This document shows positions 20,714-31,208 of a stretch of 64,000 nucleotides of DNA, one piece after another; the stretch's first letter is position 1; every line of letters begins with the position of its first letter. The notes beneath the pieces are model-generated. The model saw only the letters and a list, made by a program, of their open reading frames with translations. It did not search any database and was not told where the DNA came from. Position numbers and translations under genes: made by a program. The stretch is from Desmodesmus armatus (lineage: Eukaryota; Chlorophyta; Chlorophyceae; Sphaeropleales; Scenedesmaceae), in assembly GCA_007449985.2 (NCBI GenBank), contig VIIQ02000664.1, positions 372,001-436,000 on the forward strand, given 5' to 3'.

Positions 20714-23700
20714 ATGGGCATTAAGGACACAGCTCTGTTCAGTCGCTGGGCAAAGAAGGCATTCAATGAGATTGGTGGGTGCGGTGTAGCGCTGGCTGAG
20801 TGAGGGCGGCAGGCGTGGTGACCATGCAGTTGCAGCAGGGGTCTGCCACTGAAGGGCCCTGGGGCTGATGGTTCAGAAACTGACAGGTCCCCTTGCTGTT
20901 GACCTGCCGCGATTTGTACCATTTGCAGACATCGACAAGACAGGTAAGGATCCTGCACAAACCAGCTGCTCAGACGGACAGCATGCAGTAGTAACTTCCG
21001 TGTGAGGTTTGGCACCAGCGGGCACTTGCAAGTGACCTGCGTGCTGCAGTGGGGACTGCACGCCAGCACGGGCGATTGTGCAAGTTAAGCCTGCTGGGTA
21101 CACACCAAGAGGCCTTGCTTGCACACATCAGCATTCCCTCTGACATCATAGCATGCCTGGCAGCCAGCAGCTGGCTGGCACTGTGTCAGCACTGTGTCAG
21201 CTGCTGCACCATCATCCGATCCTATGATTGGGAGGGCGGTCACGATCCGATGCTTGTGTTTGTGTGTTTTGTGCTGCTGCACACAGGTCATGTTGACTAC
21301 AAGGAGGTCTGCATCGGCATCCTGAAGATCTATGACTCCCTGAATGCAAAGTTCCCTGCCCATGTCCTCTCACCAAAGAGGTGTGGCTTCACTGTTTGTG
21401 CTTATGCATTTGGCCGCTTGGTGCTACGTTCCAACACCCTGTAACAGCCTTGCTGTCGCGCAACCCAGCAGTCATGATGCAGTTTGTTCACGGTGGCAAC
21501 ATCCACTTGCCATGCAGACCCAGCAGCAAGTTGCCCCCAAGGCTTGCCTGCTGGCAGGCACTGCCATGCATACCTTATGCCTCTATCTGTGCTGACACTG
21601 CTGCTGGTGGGGTCTGTTTGTTGCTGGCTGTGCAGGCAGGAGATCTGGGACCTCTGCAAGAAGGTACGGCAGCAGCTTGCTGGGGTCAAAGTGAGAGGAA
21701 AGACCACAACTTTCACAGGGGAGCACCTTTTGTGTCTCTCATATTCCCTCCATCCGTTTTTCCTCCCCTCCCCTCCTCCCGTCCTCTCCCCCCCCCCCCT
21801 CTCTTCCCCTGCTCTCTTGGCGAGATGCCATGGTGCATGCAGCTGGTTGAGCAGAGCACGTGCGCATGTACAGGGGGCAGGTGGTAAATGGATCCAGTGG
21901 GTTGGAGCTAGAATGCACGGTGGGGGTGTGGGCAGGACGCACAGGCTTTTGGGGGGGGTCAAGGGACAGGGGCCGGGAAGAGATAAGGAGGAAAGCTTCA
22001 GCAGGTGTTGACTGGGCGTATACCCCAACAATGCCTGCTTGAGCAGCTGGGCTTTCAGAGGCTTTCTTTGTCTGCAGAGGGCACCATGATTATGGGGACG
22101 GTGTGATCACACACAGGGCAGGACTGGACAGACAGAGAGCCCTATGTGGCTATCCACACACGCTTCTGCCGTCGTCAAGACTCGCTCAGCAGCTTTGCAA
22201 AAGCGGGTCACACATCCAAGCATTGGGGGTTGTGGCTCGCGTTTCAAGGCACTCAGCGGGTCCTGATGATTGCAGAGGTGTTCGTGGCCGTGCACAAATG
22301 CTGACTGCGTGCTTGGTATGTTGATGCTGGCTCGCTCCATCATGTATATACCTATGCCACCGATAGAAACCTGCTGACACGTAGGGCCTGCAAAGTCTCG
22401 CCCCATTTTGTCTTCACAGGGGGAAGGCCACCCAGTGGGCCACGCCATGCATGGGTTGTGGGGTGTGTCATGCTGCGAGCGCACGCAGCCTGAGGGCGGT
22501 TTGTGACTCCAGCTGGAGCCCACATTTGTGGATTGGCGTGCAGCCAGGAGCGGTCACAAACATTTTGTTGGTTTTTAAGGTTTCCTGATTGCTCACGCTG
22601 ACTCCTGGCAGCAAGTGTTGCACCCTGTCTCATCAATACAACAGGTGTTCCTTGCTAACATCATTCACAAGCCAGGTGTTGTGTCTGTGATCCCTGATCT
22701 GATCTGATCTGATCTGTTTTCTGTTACGCCTGTCCTGTCACGTCATCTGTCATGCTGGTTCTGTGCTGCAGTACGACAAGGATGAGAGCGGCACCATTGA
22801 CTTGATCTGTTATTTCATCTGTTATCATGTTTCTGTGCTGTAGTACGACAAGGATGAGAGCAGTACCATCGACTTTGATCTCTTATGTCATCTGTATTGT
22901 TATCTGTTATGTTTTAACTTGTGTCATCTGTTATCCTGTCTCCGTGCTGCAGTATGACAAGGATGAGAGCGGTACCATCGACTTTGAGGAGTTCCTTGAC
23001 ATGGCCAAGGTGTTGGTGGGCAGCAGGGCGAACTTCATGGAGTCACTGCCCTGGAAGTATGGCTCAGGTAAGGCGGCACGGTGTATATATTGCTGAGTAT
23101 GTGGTTACTTATCATGGTGTTGAAAGTGGTTCATGTGTGTTGGGGAGGAGAGAGGTTGTTGGACGGCAGGAGTCGTGTACTTTGAAAGCTGTTTGGTAAC
23201 CTCTACACTTGGTGAGCTGGGCAGACTGAAAGGGAGAAACATGCGTATGGAGACCTGCGATACTATCGCAGAGCAGGCTGCTCTGGGAACGTCAGGGGTG
23301 CTTGGCCACGGCAAACCACTGATACAGCTAGCAGCGTAGAGCTGCAGCTTGCTAGAGCAGCAGCCACTGTGTGTGCGCAGCAGCCAGGGACAGGAGTCAC
23401 CGGCCTGGCGGGGATGTGCGTCACAGCCAAGTGCTGCATGCAGATGGAGTGTATTGCAGGAAACAAACTGTTGTGGAGGGTGCTTTCTGTATCTGCAGTG
23501 CTTACTATTGTTTGCCACCACCGCTACACCCTGCCTCCACAAGACTCTTGCACATGCACCCTGCGCAAGCCAACAGTCTGCTGGTGCCCTTGACACGCAT
23601 GTTGCCCCTGCTTGACACTCATGTTGCCCCTGCTTGACTGCTGCCCTGCTTCTGCAGTGCTGGTGCTGAAGGTGGTGATCTGCCCCCTGGCTGCAGTGGG

Positions 23701-23806
23701 CCTTGTCAGGCTGCTGCAACACGTTGAGGCACCCTTCTCACACAAGCTGCCGGTGGCACCCCTTGCCAGCATTATCGAAATGGGGATTAAGATGGCCACG
23801 AAGTAG
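20714..23806 (+). CDS. Small two-EF-hand protein with C-terminal membrane segment
   Basis: Six exons: 20714-20774, 20929-20943, 21287-21380, 21636-21663, 22953-23067, 23658-23806. The phases agree, giving 153 residues. EF-hand loop 1 is residues 21-32 (DIDKTGHVDYKE) and loop 2 is 68-79 (DKDESGTIDFEE); both have Asp at 1 and 3, Gly at 6, Ile/Val at 8 and Glu at 12, so both should bind calcium. Exon 2 is a 15-nt microexon encoding the first half of loop 1. A hydrophobic stretch (about 105-124, VLVLKVVICPLAAVGLVRLL) suggests one membrane pass or a tail anchor. Small plant EF-hand proteins of similar length exist; the target is unknown. The exon 5 acceptor region is triplicated in the preceding intron. 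Confidence 0.85.
22696..22716. repeat. GATCT pentanucleotide repeat
   Basis: About four tandem GATCT units in EF-hand intron 4, just upstream of the duplicated acceptor sites. Confidence 0.85.
22760..22990 (+). repeat. Triplicated 3' splice site and exon 5 start in the EF-hand gene
   Basis: Sequence starting tacgacaaggatgagagc occurs at 22772 and 22844 and, as tatgacaaggatgagagc, at the real exon start 22953. Each is preceded by gtgctgcag or gtgctgtag. The first two run into stop codons soon after the copied exon fragment, so only the third gives the complete second EF-hand. Confidence 0.92.
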
Positions 23807-24406
23807 ATTGAGGGATGAAGGTCAACTAGCAGTCTGATGAGTCGGTTGAGTCATCTGGTGCTAGGTGTAGGCTATCATCTCATGCCATGATGGAGCTGGG
23901 TAGGAGAATGAATGAGTACTGAAAGGAATGTCAAGGTCAGGCGCTGTGTGTAGTACAGGAGAGTTCAGGTTGTTGTTCTGGGTTGTACATACAGGGGTTC
24001 AAGTCTGCGGAGAGTGTGTGCACTGGGTGGTGTGCTGGTCAGTAGAGATACCGTAGGAGGTGATTTCACCTCATGCCATGAGGTGATGATGGCAGCTGGA
24101 TGTGAGCAATGTTTGTGCACGGCCTGCTGGGCACCATATTGTAAAGTGGTGTATTTAAGCTGTTCATATCTGCGGCTGGCATTGAGAATATCGTTGGCAA
24201 GGTACAGTACTGCTGTTATTCTGGAAACTTCTGGCAGGCAGCGAGGATAGACCACAGTGCCAGCAGCTAGACATTGATCAGGGTGCACGTTAGTCAGTCG
24301 CAAGAGCTTTCTCTGCGTTCAAGCGAAGCAGGACCTCCAGTGTCCCCGATCGATTCGATCAGGATTCAGCACAGAGGCAAAGCAACGAGCAGAGGATTAC
24401 TAAGCA
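23807..24406. other. Intergenic: 3' end of EF-hand gene and AHA1 promoter
   Basis: 600 bp without an exon. A short direct repeat (ctcatgccatga near 23879 and 24070) and a candidate poly(A) signal are present. Confidence 0.5.
24140..24144 (+). promoter_or_regulatory. Candidate TGTAA poly(A) signal of the EF-hand gene
   Basis: TGTAA 334 nt after the stop codon, the first on this strand after the gene. Confidence 0.35.
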
Positions 24407-25970
24407 ATGGCAAAGTTTGGCGAGGGCGACCCTAGGTGGCTGGTTGAGAAGGTAAGACTGGGGATGGTGGACACCTGCAGCAACAGCAGTAGCAGACTGT
24501 CATTCCCAGCAGCAGCAGGAAGCAACACAGCTCAGCCATGCAGAACCTCATCCTAACCAAGTCAAGCGTTTACTACCTCCTGGTCACTAGCATCAATTGG
24601 TTACATCATTGCAAAGCAAGGGCCGCTCAGCCTTCATAGCACCGGGACAGACTGTGCTTCAACAGCATTGCATGCTGCCTTCGGGTCCTTATGATTGCAG
24701 CGTGAGGACGGCACAAACGTCAATCAGTGGCACTGGAAGGAGAAGGACTGCATGGCCTGGACCAAGAGCCGTCTGGGGGAGCTGTTCTCAGGCCTGACCC
24801 TTGTGGAGGGGCCAGCCAAGGCTCATACAGTCGGCCTTGAGTCTGTGACAGGTGATATTGCGCATCAGCAGTTGAGCTTTGAGTGCTTTGATGAAAGCAG
24901 CAGATATGTATAGCAGATAGCTGCTGCTGCGGTTGCTTATGCAGCAGCAGGGCCGCCGTGTTGGGGCACTGTCACCCTGCCACACACACACGCACATGCC
25001 TCATGGTATGCCTCATAGACTGCTTGCATGTGACTTGCATGTTCATAGTATGCTAGCTACCCAAGCAATCCCTGTGCCAACACACACACCCCACACACAA
25101 GTGTGTGGCGGGGAGGGGGGGGGAGATGGAGGGGGGGAGGAAGGGGGGGGGAGGGGCAGTGGAGAGACAAGGTTGAGGACATTGGGTGCTCCAAGGCCCT
25201 GTGCTTTGTCCGCACTCACGTTCCCGATGTTGAACTTGCCGCTGCTGCTGTTCAGACGCTCCATACCAGATATGGAGCGTCTGAACAGCAGCAGCGGCAA
25301 GTAAAACATCGGGAACGTGAGTGCTGACAAATCATCGGGTGGAAGGGGGAGGGAGGGGTGAAACGCGGTGCCTGTTACCCTGGGGGTGACTGGTAGAACT
25401 TCAGCAGACAGCCAATTTATGCAGCACCAACATCGTTTGCAGTGGGGTGCTGTCCAGCAGCAGCAGTGCTAGGTCGTGCAGCAGCGGGACCGTCACACTG
25501 GGGTACTTTGTTGGTGGCTATTGCTGTAGCTGTACCCGTATCTGTTGCTCTTGCTGTTGGCCCATGCTGTTGGTCCATGCCCTAGGTGTATCTGTATCTG
25601 TCGCGTCTGGGGATACAGTTACAAATAGTATCTGTGACTGTTGGTGTATCTGCATATGTCGCTGTTTCACAATGCCCTTGTGTGTTGGCCTGACAAGCTG
25701 TGCCACGTGCAAAACCAACTATGCAGCTGTTTGTGGGTACCACACAGTGTCAGCTGTGTCTCCAACTGTTGCTGTTGCGGTGGGTGCTGTGATGCCTTAG
25801 GTGATGCCATCCTGAATGTGCGCAAGGCCAAGCTGATCCCCTCCTATGAGCTGTGCATCAAGGTCAAGTGGGAGGGCACCACAGCAGAGGGGCAGCCAGG
25901 CAGCGGCCTCATACAGCTGCCCTACGTGGCTGATGAAAACCACGACGAAGACCCTGAAATACGGTGCGTT

Positions 25971-26002
<32 letters not shown>

Positions 26003-29000
26003 CGTGCGGATGGTGTGACAGCGGCAGGTGGTGCAGTTGATGATAGCAGCAGGAGCAGTGTTGGCTGTGAGAGGGCGCTGTGTGTTCATGCAGGCTCTTT
26101 GTCAACAGTCGAGCTCTACATAAACAGCGCCCTCTCACAGCCAACACTGCTGCTGCTTTGGACCAGTGGGTTGCTTGTGCATGGCCCTTGACGGCAGGCG
26201 TGTGCAGTGCGCAGCAGCGGCGGCAGCAGCTGGGGGAGTGTGGCAGGTGGGACACACACCTTTCAGCAGCTGCCATCCACTCCATCAACACAAGTTGTGA
26301 TGTGGCTGCCACGTGTCTGTCTAAGTCACCATGATGTGGCCTGTGCTGAGGTACAAAACAAGCTGCTGCTGCTGCTGCTGCTGCTGCTGCCGCCGCTGCC
26401 GCTGCCGCTGATGCTGATGCTGCGTGTTGCGTGGTACAGGGTTGTGCTGCCTGTCGAGGACAAGCCTTCACAAGCCCTCAAGGAGGCTATTTTGGCAGGA
26501 GGCAAGCAGGTAGGCACAGCAGCAGCAGTACCAGCACAAAATCTGCGCAGCAGCTCCACCACCGGGAATGCTGACCACCAGCAGCAGCAAACACCTACAA
26601 GCTGTGACGTAGTCATTGCATCCGTATGCTGTAAGCTGCCTGAAGCACAGCCTGCTGCTGTGTACACCCTACTAGACTTGCACACAGCACCCTACCGCAG
26701 CACCCTACGTGACGTGCAGGAGTGCATGTTGCCAAGGGTGGGAGTGTGAGTGCTGCACATCAGCACCAGCGGCAATGTGCTTCGCTTCCCGACTGTGCGA
26801 TATCTGCTGCTGCTGTTGTGGTGGCGGTTGCTGCTGTTTGTAGGTCATCCTCAAGGCAGTGCAGACATACGTGACAGAGCTGCGCGCAGGTGTCCCAGCG
26901 CAGCAGAGCAGCAGCAGCAGCACCGCAGCAGCAGCAGCTGCCGCACCCACAGCGACGGCCGCACAAACCGGCGGCGTCAGCAGCAGCAACGGCACTACCA
27001 GCAGCAGCAGCGGCACCGGCTCAGCAGCAGCAGCAGCGGCACGTAAGCCGTCGAAAAGCCGGTGCACGGTGCAGCTTACTGAGAAGTTTTACGCGCGGGC
27101 GCAGGATATTTTCGAGTGCTTTGTGGTTCAGGGCCGGGTGCAGGCCTTCACGCGCAGCCCTGCTGTAGTGGAGCCGCAGCCGGGCGGCAGCTTCAGCTGG
27201 TTCAATGGGCATGTGCAGGTAAGCAGGATTTCCTCTGGTTTATGAGACTTCACACATTCAAAAAAGCAGAGTCTTTGGTTTCACTTGTATATTTCTGTCG
27301 TGTACAATGAATAATAAAAAACAAAATGTGATTTTATCTGGTGCAAGGGTACTTGGTTTAATGGCAGCAAAAGTTGGTTGGGTTCTGCAGAGTGGGCAGC
27401 TGGTTCAATGGCCATGTGCAGGTAGATGGGCCTGGTGCAAGGGTGCAGGACCCCATACGAGGAGGCTAGTTGTTGTTGAAAGGGGCCCTGGCCAAGTGTG
27501 CAAGCACTGAAGGGTGGGGCTGTACCAGGGGCGGGTGCAGGAGTGCTTGGTTGGATGGCAGCGAAGTTTGTTTTGTTCTGCAGACTGTGCATGGTAGGGT
27601 GTGGCATTGTGCAGGTAAGTGGGCCTGGTGCAAGGTTGCAAGCACCAGGGGAGGGCTGTATTGCTGTATGTATGTTGGGGATGGGAATGAGGGTGTTTTG
27701 AGGCATGGGGGGTGCAGCCGGTGCATCAAGAAAGCTCTTGTGCAGGTAGGAGTGGGTGCAAGAGTGCTGCACTCTTGCAGGCACCGCAGGGTGTGTTGAC
27801 ATAGGGACTGCAGCAGGTGCGTCAGAAGGCCATCAATCCTGCCATGACATGTGCTGGTAGGGGGTAATCAGCAGTGTGTGGGGGTGCGGTGGGGGGAGGG
27901 GACAGGGGAGTAACTATTGTTGGGGTGGGGGGCATAGAGAGCGCGAAGCGGTGGGCGACGTGGTGGTGCACAACAGCTGCAATTCAGCTGCACTTGGTCG
28001 TTGTGACTAAGTGCAGTTGAATTTCAGCTGTTGTGCACCACCACAATCTCATACAGTTTGCGCTCTCTATGTTTGTGGTTGCAGATGTGCACCGCCTTTC
28101 ATAGTGTCCGGCATGGACAAGCCATGAACAGCCTGTCAAATGAGCGCGCGGGCAAAGACGCAAAATAAAATGTGGTGTGGCTGTCCTTCACAATGCGCTG
28201 AGCCGGCAGCTAGCAGAAACGTAAGCCCCACCCCAGCCTGCCAAGCCGGGTCTGGCATCGGCTGGTGTAGTGAACTGTTGAACTGGGTCATGTTTCACAC
28301 TTATCTGTGACTGCTGTGAGAATGCTTGTACGCATCCACCAAACTGCCTCGGCAAGCATGCACCCTGTGGCAGTTTGGATGCAGCTTAGCTGGCAGTTGA
28401 CAGGGCCATCCTTGACAGCAAACTGTGCTTGGCTGCTTGACAAATTTCAAGCCAGCTCTAGCCCAGCTGTGATGGATGTACAACAGATGTACACCAATGG
28501 ATGTACAAGAGATGGACATAAGATGAGCGCTGCTGTGTCGGATCTGTTGTGGGGTTTGGTGCAGGGCAAGTTTGAGGAGCTGCAGCCGGGCAAGCAGTTG
28601 GTGTTCAGCTGGCGATTCAACAACTGGGAAGACGGCTGCTTTTCAAAGGTATGCTGGATGTTGGGCTGCACGGCTTTGATTGCAGACTTCCTTCTGCACC
28701 CATTCTTGGCCAACTTGATGCTTCTGACTTACCAGAGAAAACCTCTACGAGACAGCAAGAACCATGTGCCTACCTGCAGCCTGACTGCCTAGCCGCTGTT
28801 TTCAGTTGAGACTGCATGGCAAATTCTTCACACCCCGTTATGCCTGATTACTATCATTTTGGGACAGCTGTTGTCAGCTCGTGCAGCAAGGGTAGGTCAT
28901 CATGATGAAAGACTGCTTTGTTTTTGGTTGTCATGCAGGTTGTGATTGACTTGTCAGAGCCTGAGCCCGGCAACACGCTGCTGCAGCTGAACCACACAGG

Positions 29001-29112
29001 GCTCCCAGAGGAGGACAAGTATGGCCACAGCGACGTGCAGCAGCAAGTGGAGCAGGGCTGGAAGCGGCAGGTGTTTGAAAACATCAAGGCCATCTTTGGC
29101 TATGGCGTGTGA
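24407..29112 (+). CDS. AHA1: Activator of Hsp90 ATPase (AHA1/AHSA1)
   Basis: Seven exons: 24407-24451, 24701-24851, 25801-25963, 26440-26509, 26844-27218, 28565-28648, 28939-29112. All phases agree, giving 353 residues. The start MAKFGEGDPRWLVEK and the following TNVNQWHWKEKD are the family's hallmark N-terminus, which contacts the Hsp90 middle domain and stimulates ATP hydrolysis. The N-terminal Aha1 domain covers about 15-170. A Ser/Ala/Thr-rich linker (about 165-205) is longer than in animal proteins. The C-terminal AHSA1 domain (about 210-350) includes FSWRFNNWEDG and ends QVFENIKAIFGYGV. It should act in the cytosol as an Hsp90 co-chaperone. Introns 2, 3 and 5 each contain a long inverted repeat. 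Confidence 0.95.
25008..25089. repeat. Dispersed repeat, copy 2 (AHA1 intron 2)
   Basis: Matches 10928-11010 with about nine differences; followed by CA repeats, like copy 1. Confidence 0.8.
25205..25331. repeat. 127-nt foldback in AHA1 intron 2
   Basis: Two 61-nt arms (25205-25265 and 25271-25331) are reverse complements at 58 of 61 positions, with a 5-nt loop (ccaga). It is transcribed within the intron. No terminal-inverted-repeat boundary with an obvious target-site duplication was seen. Confidence 0.93.
25971..26000. repeat. (CAG)10 microsatellite in AHA1 intron 3
   Basis: Ten uninterrupted CAG triplets starting 8 nt after the exon 3 donor. Confidence 0.95.
26054..26151. repeat. Foldback with perfect 28-bp arms in AHA1 intron 3
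   Basis: 26054-26081 and 26124-26151 are exact reverse complements (left arm begins agcagtgttggctgtgag) separated by 42 nt. Confidence 0.93.
26362..26390. repeat. CTG microsatellite in AHA1 intron 3
   Basis: Nine or so CTG/GCT triplets before the exon 4 acceptor, contributing its pyrimidine-rich tract. Confidence 0.9.
27336..27800 (+). repeat. Copies of the AHA1 exon 5 end in intron 5
   Basis: 27394-27424 repeats the exon 5 end plus donor (agctggttcaatgg, catgtgcaggta) with one mismatch to 27194-27220 over the core. Further copies of the flank gggcctggtgcaagg occur near 27428 and 27620. Between them are diverged versions of ttggatggcagc. The real donor is the first (27219). Confidence 0.82.
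27933..28071. repeat. 139-nt foldback in AHA1 intron 5
   Basis: The outer arms catagagagcgc/gcgctctctatg bracket inner arms 27960-27995 and 28009-28044, which pair at 34 of 36 positions around a 13-nt loop. Confidence 0.92.
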
Positions 29113-29645
29113 GCAAGTGATACTTGGAGTTTGCTGCAGCATGTGGTGTTGCTTGGGGTGTGGATGTTGCATTGGGTGTTTATCTGCAGACAGTGGGTGT
29201 TGGGCAAGCAGAAGCTGACCTGCTGAGAGCATGCCTGGGTAACTACGAGTTACGGCAACATACGAAGGTCTCTTGTACACAGCAATTGCTTGTAAAGTTG
29301 TCACAGCTTCAGGCACAATCACAATCACAACGTAATACAACTTGCAAAGGCACCAGTCGCCTGCCCATAACCTCCGAGCGCACCGGCTAGCAACCAGTCG
29401 TCAACACTAACTCAGTTCAGCCCGCATGCCACACCCAACTGCTGGCATTGCAGCAGTGGGGCACAACCACAGCCACTGCACAGCAGCCCCAAACACGCAA
29501 CCAGTCACCCTGCGCAACCAGCTTCAACCTCTGTGATTTTACTTCAACGCAACCAGTCACCCTGCGTTACGACCCGGGAGCCATCAATGCCCAAGAAAGT
29601 TGGCTGCGAAGGGGGGGGGAGGGGGGGCTGGTTGAACACCCTTGT
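29113..29645. other. Convergent intergenic region downstream of AHA1
   Basis: Shared 3' flank of AHA1 and the tentative minus-strand gene. A duplicated ten-mer-plus (cgcaaccagtcaccctgcg, near 29498 and 29548) and a G-run (29611-29627) are present. Confidence 0.45.
29291..29295 (+). promoter_or_regulatory. Candidate TGTAA poly(A) signal of AHA1
   Basis: TGTAA 179 nt after the stop codon. Confidence 0.4.
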
Positions 29646-30203
29646 TCAGGACAGGTGTGTGCCTTCAGGTTCCTTGTCAGGCAAGCTTGGGTGTGTTGGC
29701 TCCTCCTCCCCTGTGCGCGTGAGGTCTGTAGGCTGGTACAGGGGCTCCTGTAGGGGCTCAGGGGGGTGGGCAACTTGACTGCTGGCATCATTGGGGCCGT
29801 ACGGGTCGGCGGCTGCAGTGCGGCCTGTGTGTATAGAGCGGTGCAGGAAGCATACTCCCTGGGCAGTTGGTATGGCAGTGAAATTCGAGGGAGTGCTGCC
29901 CCCCATGATGCAGTGACCCATACGGCAGAAAACGCAATGCGATTCAGAGTACATGCTGACCCGTGTACACGCTGCCGCAACTGCCGACGGCCCGTTGGTT
30001 GCCAAGTGACTTGACATCATGCCTGTAAGCAGCCTGAAGCTCACCCGGTTGAACGATGTACCAGAGCCGTTGAATGGCTAGTCGGAGGATTCCAGAGCTT
30101 CTGGATCTTGTGTGAAGCTGGGCTCACCTTCTTTCCTTGCCTGGTCTGCATGGGGGTAGTCCTGCTCCACGCCTGGCTGCCTGCGTGCTGACTCAGCACT
30201 CAT
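29646..30203 (-). CDS. Small hydrophilic protein, 84 residues (tentative)
   Basis: Two exons, 30203-30128 and 29824-29646, joined in phase 1 through GTGAGC...ACACAG. The ATG at 30203 begins MSAESARRQPGVEQDYPHAD. The second exon encodes a Pro/Glu/Asp-rich segment (DPYGPNDASSQVAHPPEPLQ) ending GTHLS-stop. The predicted protein is highly hydrophilic and probably disordered, with no transmembrane segment. The case rests on clean splice sites, exact phase closure and a protein-like composition. There is no recognised family, and transcript evidence would be needed to confirm it. It is divergent from the NTF2-like gene (1.0 kb away) and convergent with AHA1. Confidence 0.5.
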
Positions 30204-31208
30204 GGTCTCGGCAGGGCCAGGGGTCCTACAATTACAACACAACCAGCAATGGCAAGGATCAAGTTGGCGAGCCTGGAAGCAGCATAATGCACCACGCGTG
30301 GCACGTCAAAGCATCACAAACCACATCTGCCAGATATGCTTCCCCTGCCATGGGCGCTGCGGTAACACTGTCTGGCAGCTGTGCGCACCAGTGATGTCAG
30401 CCGCTGCTGCGCAAGCTTGGTGGCTGCCAGTCCTGTAGACCTAGATTGCAATTGTGATTGCAACCTGGAAGCACACATACCTCCTAGCGCCTGCAGGGAA
30501 GGCCTCATCTGGCATGGCATCGATTGCATCGTCATCGATGGCTGCTGCCTCAGAGCTGAGGGCTCCACCTACGAGTTATGCAACAGTAGCCACCATCAGC
30601 AGCTGAGCCTGGGGGACAGGTTTGCCCTTGCCATTCAGTGAATGCTATACGTTAATTTAGGTTCACTGGAATCTTGAAGCCTACTACTGGTGGGCGGGGG
30701 TCTAGTACTGGTGGACGCGCATTGTCGGCTGGCACACTCACTTGGGAGGTTGGAGGGTGGCACGGCGTCTATGCTGCCTGCACCGCTGCTGTATGTTGCT
30801 GCGAGGGGCAGTCCCAGGGGAGTCCTGTTGCTCACTCCCTGCCATGTTGATGCGACGATGGAAACAGTGCTTGGCCTGACATGGGCGCGGGTCACAGCAG
30901 AGATCAGTGCGGCACACGGCATCTTGATGAGAGTCCAAATCACTGAGTACTTTTCCTCTGGTTTGAGACAGGACGCAAGGTCAAGCAAGCTCTTGCAGTG
31001 AGCCTGCATTACTGAAGGACACACAATGCATGCTCCACCTGTCATTTGTCACCAGTGAGTCATCAACAGTCATGGGCCGAGGGCGTCACAAAGCGCAAGA
31101 ACCAAAAGCTTCCAACCAATTCACGCATCATAATCACATCAACCGCTTCAGAAAAGCTCACGCGCAACACCAAGCCTTTATCGTCGAGAACAGCAGCAGC
31201 GCTCCGGG
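30204..31208. other. Divergent intergenic region, possible bidirectional promoter
   Basis: About 1 kb between the tentative minus-strand gene and the NTF2-like gene. Frames of 78-136 codons overlap on both strands (for example 30635-31045 minus), but none has a convincing domain or splice partner. Confidence 0.4.
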
